Below, piece after piece: positions 8,695 through 18,300 of a stretch of 64,000 bases of DNA (its first letter is position 1; every line of letters begins with the position of its first letter). The DNA comes from Rhodospirillaceae bacterium UBA1479 (lineage in GTDB: Bacteria > Pseudomonadota > Alphaproteobacteria > Rhodospirillales > Casp-alpha2). The notes below the pieces were generated by a model, which saw nothing but the letters and a program-made list of their open reading frames with translations, had not been told where the DNA came from and did not search any database. Location: the NCBI GenBank assembly GCA_002325375.1, contig DCRZ01000002.1, positions 1 through 64,000 on the forward strand, given 5' to 3'. A program made the translations under genes and the position numbers.

Positions 8695-9918
8695 CTAGAT
8701 GATTTCGTCGGCGCGCAGACGGGAAACCTCGTCCTGCGACAGGCCGAACACGTTATTCAGAACTTCGTCGGTATGCTCGCCCAGGGTCGGCGGCGGGCGG
8801 CGGTAGGATACGGGTGTTCCCGACATCTTGATGGGATTTCCGATCATGTCTACCGGCTGGCCGCCGGCGGCGCCATGGGGCATGGAAATCTTCATGCCGC
8901 GGGCCTGCACGTGGGGGTCGGCGAACACCTGCTCCAGGTCGTTGATCGGGCAGACCGGCAGGCTCGCCGCGCTCAGGTCTTCGATCCATTCGGCGCTGGT
9001 CCGCCGGCGGAGAATTTCCTGCACCTTGGCAACGATCGCGTCACGGTTCTTGACCCGGTCCGGGTTGGTCGCGAAGCGCGGGTCCTGGGCCAGGTCCGGT
9101 TCGCCCGCCAGTTCGCAGAAGCGCCGGAACTGATCGTCGTTGTTGGCGCCCATGATGACGAAGCCGTCCTTTGTTTCGAACGCCTGATAGGGCACCGAGT
9201 TCGGGTGTGCTGTGCCCAGGCGTTCCGGGATCGTGCCGCCGATCAGATAGTTCATGCCCTGGTTATAGAGCCAGCCGACCTGAACATCGAGCAGGCCCAG
9301 GTCGATGTGCTGGCCTTCGCCGGTGGTGTCCCGGTGGCGCAGCGCGGCCAGGATGGCGACCGCCGCGTACATGCCGGTCATCACGTCGTTGACGGCGATC
9401 GGCACCTTGACCGGAAGCCGCCCGGGCTCGCCGGTCATGCTGATCAGGCCGCCCAGGCCCTGGGCCATCATGTCGTATCCGGGGCGCGGCGCGTAGGGGC
9501 CGGTCTGCCCGTACCCGGTGATGGAGCAATAGACGATGCCGGGGAAATCGGCCTTCAGGTCGTCGTAGCTTAGGCCGTATTTCGCCATGCCGCCGACCTT
9601 CAGGTTCTCGATCAGAACGTCCGACCTGGCCAGCATGCGGCGGATCAGGGCGACGCCTTCCGGCTTGGAAATATCGACTGTGACGGACCGCTTGTTGCGG
9701 TTGGCCGACAGGTAATAGGCGCTTTCGCCGCTGTCGCCGCCCTGGGCGTCCTTCATATAGGGCGGGCCCCAGGTGCGGGTCTCATCCCCGACGCCGCGCC
9801 GTTCCACCTTGATGACCTCGGCGCCGAGATCGCCGAGAAGCTGGGTCGATGAGGGGCCGGCGAGAACGCGGCTCATGTCGAGCACGGTGATTCCCCGCAG
9901 GGCGCCGGTTGTTGTCAT
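8695..9918 (-). CDS. CaiB/BaiF family CoA transferase (class III)
   Basis: A 407-residue class III CoA transferase. The N-terminal GITVLDMSRVLAGPSSTQLLGDLGAEVIKVE motif region is typical, and RPGYDMMAQ carries the likely catalytic Asp of the family. Further signatures are ANRNKRSVTVD and GEGQHIDLGLLD. Such enzymes move CoA between carboxylic acids through a glutamyl/aspartyl-CoA intermediate. It is the first gene of an operon with the hydrolase, GAPDH and arsJ genes; CoA transferases are not a known part of ars operons. A GGGAGG ribosome-binding site lies ahead of the ATG, and two ACATATGT boxes lie 34-60 bp upstream. The acid substrate is unknown. Confidence 0.9.
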   Translation of the reverse strand: MTTTGALRGITVLDMSRVLAGPSSTQLLGDLGAEVIKVERRGVGDETRTWGPPYMKDAQGGDSGESAYYLSANRNKRSVTVDISKPEGVALIRRMLARSDVLIENLKVGGMAKYGLSYDDLKADFPGIVYCSITGYGQTGPYAPRPGYDMMAQGLGGLISMTGEPGRLPVKVPIAVNDVMTGMYAAVAILAALRHRDTTGEGQHIDLGLLDVQVGWLYNQGMNYLIGGTIPERLGTAHPNSVPYQAFETKDGFVIMGANNDDQFRRFCELAGEPDLAQDPRFATNPDRVKNRDAIVAKVQEILRRRTSAEWIEDLSAASLPVCPINDLEQVFADPHVQARGMKISMPHGAAGGQPVDMIGNPIKMSGTPVSYRRPPPTLGEHTDEVLNNVFGLSQDEVSRLRADEII

Positions 9919-9951
9919 GTCTGCCTCCCGAGATTGTTTCTCAGGATTATA

Positions 9952-9978
9952 ACATATGTAAAAAAATAAGACATATGT
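9952..9978. promoter_or_regulatory. Paired ACATATGT boxes upstream of the CoA transferase operon
   Basis: The 8-bp palindrome ACATATGT occurs at 9952-9959 and again at 9971-9978. The centres are 19 bp apart, about two helical turns, which is what a dimer-of-dimers or two adjacent dimers would need. The stretch between is nearly all A and T and could hold the promoter. The binding protein is unknown. Confidence 0.55.
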
Positions 9979-10025
9979 AACTTTGCGGTTGACCGATCCT
10001 CGAATGGGAGAGGAATGCCCCCGGC

Positions 10026-11087
10026 CTATTTCACCGGCCGTCCGGACATGCGGTGTCGTACAGCACGTCCGGATTCGTACCAGGACTTGCTGGCGTTGGT
10101 GATCTTCACCACCGAAAGCATGACCGGCACCTCGACCAGCACGCCGACGACGGTCGCCAGGGCCGCCCCGGATTCAAAGCCGAACAGCACGATGGCGGTG
10201 GCGACGGCCAGTTCGAAGAAGTTGCTGGCGCCGATTAGCGCCGAGGGACCTGCGACGCAATGATCGACCCCGAAGGCCCGGTTCAAAAGGTAGGCCAGTC
10301 CGGAATTGAAATAGACCTGGATCAGAATGGGCACGGCCAGAAGCGCGATGATCAGGGGTTGGGCGATAATCTGTTCGCCCTGGAAACCGAACAGCAGGGT
10401 CAGTGTCGCCAGCAGGGCGACCAGGGATACGGAGCCCATCCGTTTCAAGGCCGCGGCGAGGGCGGCCTCTCCGCCCCGCGCAAGCAGGCTGCGGCGCATC
10501 ACCTGGGCGATGATGACCGGCACGACGATGTAGAGCGCGACCGACAGCAACAGCGTTTCCCACGGCACGGTGATCGCCGACAGGCCCAGCAGAAGTCCGA
10601 CGATGGGCGCGAAGGCGAACACCATGATGACATCGTTGACGGCGACCTGGCTGAGGGTGAAATGGGGCTCGCCCCCGGTCAGGTTGCTCCAGACGAAGAC
10701 CATGGCGGTGCAGGGGGCGGCCGCCAGGATGATCAGGCCGGCGATGTAGGACTGGATCTGATCGGCCGGCAGGTAGGGCGCGAACAGGTGTCCGATGAAC
10801 AGCCAGCCCAGCGCCGCCATGGAAAACGGCTTCACCGCCCAGTTTATGAACAGGGTCACGCCGACGCCGCGCCAATGCTCCTTGACCTGATGCAGGGCGC
10901 CAAAGTCAATCTTTACCAGCATGGGAATGATCATCAGCCAGACAAGAACGGCGACCGGAAGGTTCACCTGGGCGATCTCCATCGCCGCGGCGGCGTGAAA
11001 GATGCCGGGCTGGAAGTGGCCCAAGGCGACACCGACAACGATGCAGAGCGCGACCCAAAGGGAGAGGTATCGTTCGAAAAGGGACAT
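10026..11087 (-). CDS. acr3: ACR3-family arsenite efflux transporter
   Basis: A 353-residue membrane protein of the bile acid/arsenite (BART) superfamily with about ten membrane segments. It begins MSLFERYLSLWVALCIVVGV and contains the ACR3 signature around the essential cysteine C126 (AAAPCTAMVFVWSNLTGGEP). ACR3 exports arsenite made by ArsC using the proton gradient. The reading frame stays open upstream, but the ATG at 11087 is chosen because the protein family starts there and the upstream frame only covers the end of arsC. It is the last gene of arsR-arsC-acr3, 38 bp after arsC. Confidence 0.95.
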   Translation of the reverse strand: MSLFERYLSLWVALCIVVGVALGHFQPGIFHAAAAMEIAQVNLPVAVLVWLMIIPMLVKIDFGALHQVKEHWRGVGVTLFINWAVKPFSMAALGWLFIGHLFAPYLPADQIQSYIAGLIILAAAPCTAMVFVWSNLTGGEPHFTLSQVAVNDVIMVFAFAPIVGLLLGLSAITVPWETLLLSVALYIVVPVIIAQVMRRSLLARGGEAALAAALKRMGSVSLVALLATLTLLFGFQGEQIIAQPLIIALLAVPILIQVYFNSGLAYLLNRAFGVDHCVAGPSALIGASNFFELAVATAIVLFGFESGAALATVVGVLVEVPVMLSVVKITNASKSWYESGRAVRHRMSGRPVK

Positions 11088-11125
11088 GGGGGTTTCTTCT
11101 TCTTGTCTTCGACTGCAGGGGGGGC

Positions 11126-11641
11126 TCAGGCGCTGTCCGACATGATCCGGCCGATCTCGTCGAGCCGGCGTTGCAGGGCCAGCCTGTCGAGCGAGCGGAT
11201 CGGCAGGTTGACGAACACGCTGATCCGGTTGGTCAGGTAGCGCATGGTTTCCGCGAACACCGCCCGCTTTTCCGCTTCGGTGCCGTCGAACGCGGCGGGG
11301 TCGGGGATGCCCCAATGGGCGGTCATGGGCTGTCCCGGCCAGACGGGACAGGCTTCCTCCGCCGTCTGGTCGCAGACCGTAAACACGAAATCCATCTTGG
11401 GCGCATCCGGTTCCGAAAAGGTCGTCCAGTCCTTCGAATGGAACTGGGAAACGGAAAAGTTCTGGTTGTGCAGCAAGTCGGTCACATAAGGGTGAACCTG
11501 CCCGGCCGGATGGCTGCCGGCGCTATAGGCCTTGAACTTTCCGATGCCGTGGCGGTTCAGGATGGCCTCGGCCAGGATGCTGCGGGCCGAATTGCCGCGG
11601 CACAGGAACAGAACGTTGAACGGGATGTCGTTGTCATTCAT
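11126..11641 (-). CDS. arsC: Arsenate reductase, low-molecular-weight phosphatase type
   Basis: A 171-residue ArsC. The P-loop FLCRGNSARS places the nucleophile at C14, and a CDQTAEEACP segment supplies C90 and C98, the two cysteines that in this family relay the disulfide to thioredoxin. It reduces arsenate to arsenite for export by ACR3. The ATG at 11641 lies inside the end of arsR, with an 8-base overlap that couples translation; the frame extends further upstream, but only across arsR. The C-terminus carries an extra 30-40 residue helix (RSLDRLALQRRLDEIGRI) that is also seen in other members. Confidence 0.93.
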   Translation of the reverse strand: MNDNDIPFNVLFLCRGNSARSILAEAILNRHGIGKFKAYSAGSHPAGQVHPYVTDLLHNQNFSVSQFHSKDWTTFSEPDAPKMDFVFTVCDQTAEEACPVWPGQPMTAHWGIPDPAAFDGTEAEKRAVFAETMRYLTNRISVFVNLPIRSLDRLALQRRLDEIGRIMSDSA

Positions 11642-12005
11642 CGGAGGTTTCCTTCTCCTTGCATGTGGCAGCGGCGCGGGTTTGGGGTGCGGGCGTTCCG
11701 TAGCCGCAGATTTCCGGGCGGCCCTCACAGCAGTCCTCGGTGAGGTAAGTGATCAGACGCCGCGTTCCTTCGACATCGACGGCATAGAGAATCTGCTGAC
11801 GGTGGCGCGTCGGCCGCAGCAAGCCGGCTTGGCTCATCTGTGCCAGGTGGCTTGATAAGGTGGAGGGTGGAACATTCAGCGCTTTCGCGATGTCCCCCGC
11901 GGGAAGGCCGCTCGGGCCGGCGGACATCAGCAGACGAAACGCCGCCAAGCGAAGGTCGTGGCTGAGGGCGGCGAACAGAGCGACGTAATTGTCTTGATCA
12001 TCCAT
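11634..12005 (-). CDS. arsR: ArsR-family arsenic-responsive repressor
   Basis: A 123-residue winged-helix SmtB/ArsR repressor. The DNA-recognition helix region is VPPSTLSSHLAQMSQAGLL. Cysteines C92, C93 and C100 in the EDCCEGRPEIC segment lie after the winged helix, as in the A. ferrooxidans ArsR, where three C-terminal cysteines bind As(III); a further C115 follows. Arsenite binding should release the operon arsR-arsC-acr3. The start codon directly abuts an inverted repeat (12006-12025) and has no clear ribosome-binding site. Confidence 0.93.
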   Translation of the reverse strand: MDDQDNYVALFAALSHDLRLAAFRLLMSAGPSGLPAGDIAKALNVPPSTLSSHLAQMSQAGLLRPTRHRQQILYAVDVEGTRRLITYLTEDCCEGRPEICGYGTPAPQTRAAATCKEKETSDE

Positions 12006-12025
12006 AATTCGGTTTTTCCCGAATT
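12006..12025. promoter_or_regulatory. Candidate ArsR operator abutting the arsR start codon
   Basis: A perfect inverted repeat with 7-bp arms, AATTCGG and CCGAATT, and a 6-bp spacer. It ends one base before the arsR ATG on the minus strand. The bases beyond it are AT-rich and contain TTGATT and TATTAA, so the promoter and operator appear to be squeezed against the gene. Regulation by ArsR is inferred. Confidence 0.65.
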
Positions 12026-12288
12026 AATAAAATAAATCAAGAGCCCTGTCGCGCGACCCGTCCCGGTTCATCAAAATTTCATGGTTCTGGCGAAAGGCCG
12101 GTGCCGCCCCCGTCTATTGCTTGCGCCATTTCTTCTGACAGTCCGTCGTCAGAATATTTGGGTCATGGGCGTCGTGATGACGGTTCGGACGTTGTCGTGT
12201 ATATTTGACTGACCGTTCCTGTGTGATTGGCGTTGGCAGTTAGTGCGCTGCACTGGTTCCGGGGCGATCATGGTCAGGAGTGCTGGCA

Positions 12289-14331
12289 TTGATAAAACAT
12301 CGCGGCCCTTTGGAAGACCAAGAGCAAAATCGGCTTGCCGAATTGCAGTGTTTCAATGTGCTGGACACACCAGCCGAGCCGGGTTTCGATGGGATCACGC
12401 GGTTGGCCAGCCAGATTTACGATGTGCCGATCGCATTGGTCAGCCTGATCGACGAATCCCGGCAATGGTTTAAATCCCGGGTCGGCCTCGATGCCACGGA
12501 AACACCCCGGGACATCTCCTTTTGTACCCACGCTATTCAATACACGGGCCCGTTCATCGTCGGGAACGCGGTTGAACACGACCTGTTCAGAAACAACCCG
12601 TTGGTCACGGGCGAACCGTTCATTCGTTTCTACGCGGGAGCACCTTTGCTGGTGTCGAACGGCCAGAACCTCGGCACCTTATGTATTATCGACCACCAGC
12701 CTCGTGTCGGCTTTACGGAAGCCGATGCCGAATGCCTTGTCGATCTGGCTAAGCTGGTTGTCGGTCAACTGGAACTGCGGCGGGCCAATGCCGGTCTGGC
12801 CGAGGCGGAAACGCGCCTCAATCACGTAAAGGAGGCCACAGCCCAGTTTCTTTCCAACGCCAGTCACGAAATCCGCACGCCGCTGGCGGCCATGTCCAGC
12901 CTGATGGAAATCGCCGTTGCCGATGCCGAGAATCAGGTGCAGCGCGACAAGCTCAGGCAAATTCAGTCCATAAATCAGGTGTTGCTGGAAATTTCCGATG
13001 GTGTCCTCGACGTCTCGGTGATTGATTCCGGCCGCCTGCGCCGCGAAAAATCCATTTTCAATGTTCTTGATGTGATCGACCAGGTCATCGACCTCCTGCG
13101 GTTCCGCGCCGAAATAAAGAACCTGAATGTCATGGCGAATGTGGCTTCAGATGTGCCGCCGAAAATCCGAGGCGATCAACGGCGGCTGTTCCAAGTCCTG
13201 GTGAATCTGGTCAACAATGCCATCAAGTTCACGGGGGCTGGTTCCGTCACGGTGAATGTTGCGGTCAAGCATCGACGCGCGCGCGCGGTACAGCTGATAT
13301 TTTCCGTGCATGACACGGGGATCGGCATAAGCGCCGACAAGTGCCAAGCCATTTTTGAGGAGTTTACCCAGGTTGGCGATGTGGACGTAGTGGCACCGGG
13401 GAGTGTCGGTCTTGGTCTGGCCATCAGCCGGCGATTGGTATCGTTGATGGGGGGGCAACTGTCGGTCCGAAGCACGGTCGGGCGCGGTTCGACATTTTCC
13501 TTCGATGCCTTGTTCGATCTGGTGAAAGATCAATCTCTGGTTGATGAGCCTGATGACCGCCGACTTGCCGATGTCCCTGATTTGAGCGGTGTTCGCGTTC
13601 TGCTGGTCGACGACAACGACATCATCCGAATGGTCCTGACGATTCAATTGGAACGGATGGGAGCCACGGTAAATGAGGTCACGGACGGGGCGGCGGCTGT
13701 ACAGTCAGCTGCCACCGCCGAGAGTGCTCATGACATCGTTATTATGGATATCGAAATGCCCGGCATGGATGGCATTGAGGCGACCCGCAGGATCCGCGAG
13801 ACAACAAGCAAGGACGAACTGCCGATTGTCGGACTGAGCGCCCATCTGTCGCCTGACATGGAGCAATTGGCATATGACGCCGGCATGAACGCGTATTTCC
13901 GAAAACCCCTGGAACTTCTGCCTTTCGCGACGACCATACAGACGCTTGTCGGCGGCGACTCCGATTCCGTGCCGATAAGCGACAAGCCGCCGGTGCTCGA
14001 TCCGTCGGTGGAAACCCAAACGCGACACATGTTCCGGGACCGCTATGCGGATACAGCGGACAGGATCCGATCTGCCATCGACGAGGGCCGGTTGGACGAG
14101 GCCGAGGGTTTTCTTCATGCCCTGCGCGGGGCCGCCTCGTTTCTCGGTTTGCGCAACCTGGCGGAAACCACCAAGCGTCTGGAAAGCGCCATCAAATGGC
14201 GTGCCGTCGCGGAGGTTCCGGCGATACTGGAGACCTTCGATCGTCAGTTCGGGGCCTGGCTTGAAAATGAGACCGATGGCGAATGGCGCGAAGTGACGCA
14301 GGCTGGTCGTGATATCACCGGCCTAACCTAA
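12289..14331 (+). CDS. Hybrid histidine kinase: GAF-HisKA-HATPase-REC-Hpt
   Basis: A cytoplasmic hybrid kinase of about 680 residues without membrane segments. Domains in order are GAF (about 20-165), HisKA with the phospho-accepting H193 in SNASHEIRTPL, HATPase with NAIKFT and DTGIGIS boxes, a receiver with D487 in IVIMDIEMPGMDG, and an Hpt domain with H610 in FLHALRGAASFLG. It therefore carries a complete four-step phosphorelay. I place the start at the TTG at 12289, because AGGAG ends eight bases before it; GTG at 12280 is in frame but overlaps that site. The gene overlaps the convergent OmpR-type regulator by four bases, and that regulator is a plausible output. Confidence 0.88.
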   Translation: MIKHRGPLEDQEQNRLAELQCFNVLDTPAEPGFDGITRLASQIYDVPIALVSLIDESRQWFKSRVGLDATETPRDISFCTHAIQYTGPFIVGNAVEHDLFRNNPLVTGEPFIRFYAGAPLLVSNGQNLGTLCIIDHQPRVGFTEADAECLVDLAKLVVGQLELRRANAGLAEAETRLNHVKEATAQFLSNASHEIRTPLAAMSSLMEIAVADAENQVQRDKLRQIQSINQVLLEISDGVLDVSVIDSGRLRREKSIFNVLDVIDQVIDLLRFRAEIKNLNVMANVASDVPPKIRGDQRRLFQVLVNLVNNAIKFTGAGSVTVNVAVKHRRARAVQLIFSVHDTGIGISADKCQAIFEEFTQVGDVDVVAPGSVGLGLAISRRLVSLMGGQLSVRSTVGRGSTFSFDALFDLVKDQSLVDEPDDRRLADVPDLSGVRVLLVDDNDIIRMVLTIQLERMGATVNEVTDGAAAVQSAATAESAHDIVIMDIEMPGMDGIEATRRIRETTSKDELPIVGLSAHLSPDMEQLAYDAGMNAYFRKPLELLPFATTIQTLVGGDSDSVPISDKPPVLDPSVETQTRHMFRDRYADTADRIRSAIDEGRLDEAEGFLHALRGAASFLGLRNLAETTKRLESAIKWRAVAEVPAILETFDRQFGAWLENETDGEWREVTQAGRDITGLT

Positions 14332-15032
14332 GACGGCGACGGCACGAACCGGTACCCGATGCCCGTGACCGTGACGATGAAATCCGACGTGCCCATTTTC
14401 TTGCGAATGCGGCTGACGTAGCTGTCGATCATGCGGTCCGTCGGCGCCTCGTCCGACCGCATCAGACCGTCGAGCAACTGGTCGCGCGACAAAACCCGGT
14501 TGGGCGCCCGGGCGAGCATTTCCAATATATCGAACTCGGCCCGCGTCAGGGGCACGTTGACGCCGTTGGGGTCGGTCAGGACCCGCCCGGCGACATCAAG
14601 CCGCCAGTCCGCGAATTCGAACACTTCATCGGCCATATGGCTGCGCGACGCGCCCCGTGAACCGGCGATCCTGTTCAAGATATTCCGGACCCTGAGCAAG
14701 AGTTCCTCGGCCGGCACGTCCTTGTGAACGTAATCGTCGGCGCCCAGTTCCAACGCCGTTTGACGGATTTCGACTTCATCACGGCTGGTGAGAACCACAA
14801 CGGGAACATTGGAGCGCGCCCGCAATTGGCGCAGCAGCACGATGCCATCTTCGTCCGGCAGACCGAGATCCAGCAAGATCAGATCGAAACGCCCGTTATG
14901 AAGGCAATCCGCCATCTCGGCGCCGGACCGCGCCTGGGTAACCGTATTGCCGGCGCTCTTCAACTGGGCTGCCAGCAGCGTGCGGACGATGTCTTCGTCC
15001 TCAACGATCAAAATGTTTGGCTGACTGTTCAT
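14328..15032 (-). CDS. OmpR/PhoB-family response regulator
   Basis: A 234-residue transcription factor. The receiver has the acidic residues E11/D12, the phosphorylation site D55 in LILLDLGLPDEDG and a K in the VHKD segment. Residues from about 130 form the winged-helix DNA-binding domain ending VTVTGIGYRFVPS. It faces the GAF hybrid kinase tail to tail with a 4-bp overlap, and diverges from the large PAS kinase starting at 15324 across a 290-bp gap, so either kinase could feed it. Confidence 0.92.
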   Translation of the reverse strand: MNSQPNILIVEDEDIVRTLLAAQLKSAGNTVTQARSGAEMADCLHNGRFDLILLDLGLPDEDGIVLLRQLRARSNVPVVVLTSRDEVEIRQTALELGADDYVHKDVPAEELLLRVRNILNRIAGSRGASRSHMADEVFEFADWRLDVAGRVLTDPNGVNVPLTRAEFDILEMLARAPNRVLSRDQLLDGLMRSDEAPTDRMIDSYVSRIRKKMGTSDFIVTVTGIGYRFVPSPS

Positions 15033-15323
15033 GGCGTGAGGCAGAAGCCGTCCTTCCCCAATTTCCAGAAACTGGAATGATCATTAGGCAAGTCCCAGTG
15101 TCCGTATTCAACACTTTGATATCCAATAACTTTATCGACGAAATTGCAACTGCGTCAACCTGCTCCACCCGGCTGTGCGCCGCCGCCGGTCACACTTCAG
15201 CCATAATCGGGCCAAATCCGAGCAAAAGACACCGCCTAAAACCCCAAGGACGAGAAAGGGGCCGTTTCGGTCGGTAGACCGGACAAGAGACCGTCATTCG
15301 CCTCTGAAAGACATTTGTATCGG

Positions 15324-18300
15324 ATGGAAAACGCGATGTTGATGAATTTATACCGCAAACATGGTGCCGCGACGATCAGTGCCCTGTACATCACCTTGTC
15401 GCTCATTTGGATCGCCGGCTCGGATATGCTGGTTGGGGGCCTTTCTTCGAGCGTCGACGTGTTGAGCACGCTGCAAACCTTCAAGGGGTTCGGCTTTGTC
15501 GGGGTGACGGGCCTCGGTCTTTATTACCTTGTGGACCTTCATCAGAAACATCTCATGGCCGCCCGGGAAACGGCGGACAAATGGGTCGAAAATTCGTTTC
15601 GGCAATCCCACCGTCCCATGTGCCTGGTCGATCCCGTGTCCTTGCGGATCGCCGATGCCAACCCGCGGGCCGAAGAGTACCTGGATATCGGTCTCGATGA
15701 TCTGAAGACCATGGAACTCGCCAATCTGTTCAAGAGCGACACAATAAGCCGCACCTCGAAAACCACGATCCGTGAAACCATTGTCCACGCGCTCCGCAAC
15801 AATACTGCACAGCCGGAACTGTTCATCAAAAATGGCGGCGCGGTTGATATTTCATGCAAGGTCGAAGTCGCCAACATCGTGCTGGGCGAGCAGGCCTACA
15901 TTCGCCTGTCACTGATCGACACGACACGGTCCCGCATTTTTGAATCGGTGCTGCGCGACCTCAGCGAAGGCCTGGCGTCGGAAACCCGTGCCGGTTTCCA
16001 TCAATCCCTGGCACAGTCCCTGTCACGCGTTCTTGGCGTGGATTGCGTCTTCGTCGGCGAGCTTGAGGCGAAGAACAAAGAAGAACAAATCGTCACGACC
16101 GCGTTCGTTCAGAACGGCCGGATCATCGACAACAAGGCGTTCAATAAGCAGGGAACGCCCTGTGAACGGGTCGTTTCCTCGGGCAAGCCGCTGGTCGTAA
16201 CAGACGCGCCGCAGTCCTATCCCGCAGCGCCCAAGATCGTGGACCTTGATCTGGTGAGTTACGCCGGCGTGCCGCTCTGTGATCATGACGGCAGACGGAT
16301 CGGTCTGCTTGCCGTCATGGATACGCAGCCGTTTCGGGAACCCGTATTGATTATTGAAGTACTGACATTGGCAGCCGGGCGTGCCGCCGCGGAACTGGCG
16401 CGTATGCAGGCGGAAAAGGCGTTGCTGAAAAGCGAAGGCCGTTTCCGGGATTTCGCCCGCATCGGCAGTGACTGGTTGTGGGAACAGGATGAGAATTTCC
16501 GGTTTACATACTTGTCCGTTGGGGGGCCCGATGTATCAGGGGTTTCGACGAAGAGCCTCCTTGGTTCGACGCGCTGGAAACGGGCCGGTGGGGATCCCTT
16601 AAACGATCCGGTTTGGCGGGATCACATCGAAACCCTGAAGGCACGCAAACCGTTCCGGGATTTCCGGTATTCGGTCAACCTTCCCAATGGCGATATCCGG
16701 CATTTCAGCACCAACGGTGATCCGGTGTTCGATGCTGATGGACGGTTCGCGGGCTATCGCGGTTCGGCGCGCGACGAAACGGAAAAAGTAACACTCCTCA
16801 GCAACGCCCAGGCGGCGGAGGAACGCCTGATGGCGGCCATCAACAGCCTCAGGATCGGTTTCGCCATGTTCGATAAGGACGAGCGCCTTGTCCTCACCAA
16901 CGACAAATTCAAAACGCGGAGCTCGGTCGGCAACGATCACTGGGGCCCCGGAACGTCAATCGAACAGATTATCAGCAGCGGCATCGCGAAAGGTGCCTAC
17001 CACACCGACATGGGTGGCAATGAAACATGGCTGCAGCGTCGCCTGTCCTTTCATCGCAACGCCCCGTCCCTGCATCAACAGCATCTGGCCGACGGCCGCT
17101 GGGTCGAGATCGGCACCTATCCGATGGAAGATGGCGGCCGCGTTCTGCTGTGGGCCGACATTACCGAACGCCGGGAAATGGAAACCGCATTACGTCACAG
17201 CGAGGAACGTTTCCGCACCCTGATCGACGAGGCCAACCAGGGCATCATCGTGCACAAGGACCTGCGGCCGGAATATTGCAACCCGGCATTCGCCGCCATG
17301 TTCGGCTACGACAGTGTCGGTGGAATCTTGGCCCTGGAAAGTATCGAGCCGCTCATCGATAAGGCCGATCTCAAGCGGCTGCGTGGTTATAACGACGGGC
17401 GTATTGCCGGCAAGGAGACGCCGGGTGCCTATGAATTCACCGGCATCCTGAAAGACGGCAGCCTTATTCCCATCCGCAGCCAGGCCATCCGGGTGCCCTG
17501 GAACGACGATTATGCCATCTGCGCCAACATGTTCGACATGTCGGAACAACGCGAAGCCGAAGCCACCAGGGAAATGGCCGAAATGGCCCTGCGCCGCAGT
17601 CAGCGGATGGAGGCCGTCGGCCTGTTGACGGGCGGGATCGCGCACGATTTCAACAACCTGCTGGGAATCATCATGGGCAACCTGGAGTTTCTGCAGCGAA
17701 TGATCGGCGACAACGAGGCCGCCAGCAAGCGGGTGGCCAACGCCCTGATGGCGACGACCCGTGGCAGTCAACTCACGAGGCGGCTGCTGAACTTCTCAAG
17801 TCAGGAGCCCAAACCAGGCCGGCCGACGAACGCCGATGAGGTGATCGCCGGACTGGAGGATATGCTGGCCAAGTCGCTGACCAGCGAAATCGAGCTCGAG
17901 TTCCATCCGACCGACGATTTGTGGTTGACGGAAATTGATCCCGGCGATCTGGGCGATGCCGTACTTAACCTCGTTCTTAACGCGCGGGACGCCATGCCCA
18001 ACGGCGGACGCCTGGTGATCGAGACCGAGAACAGGTTTCTGAACGGTAACGAGGCGGACCGGGAAATTCGCGGCACGGAAATGGACAGCGGCGACTACGT
18101 GGTGGTGACGGTCAGCGACAACGGCATCGGCATGACAGCCGACTTGGTCGACAAGGTTCAGGAGCCGTTGTTCACCACCAAACCGGAAGGCCGCGGCACG
18201 GGACTTGGGTTGAGCATGGTCTACGCTTTCGCAAAGCGGTCGCGTGGCCAGGTGCGGATCTATTCCGAACCCGGGCACGGCACTTCGGTGCGTTTGTTCC

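Noticed and set aside
6907..9573. Long plus-strand frames opposite gapdh, the hydrolase and the CoA transferase
   Set aside because: All are in antisense register to strong genes and lack any family pattern.
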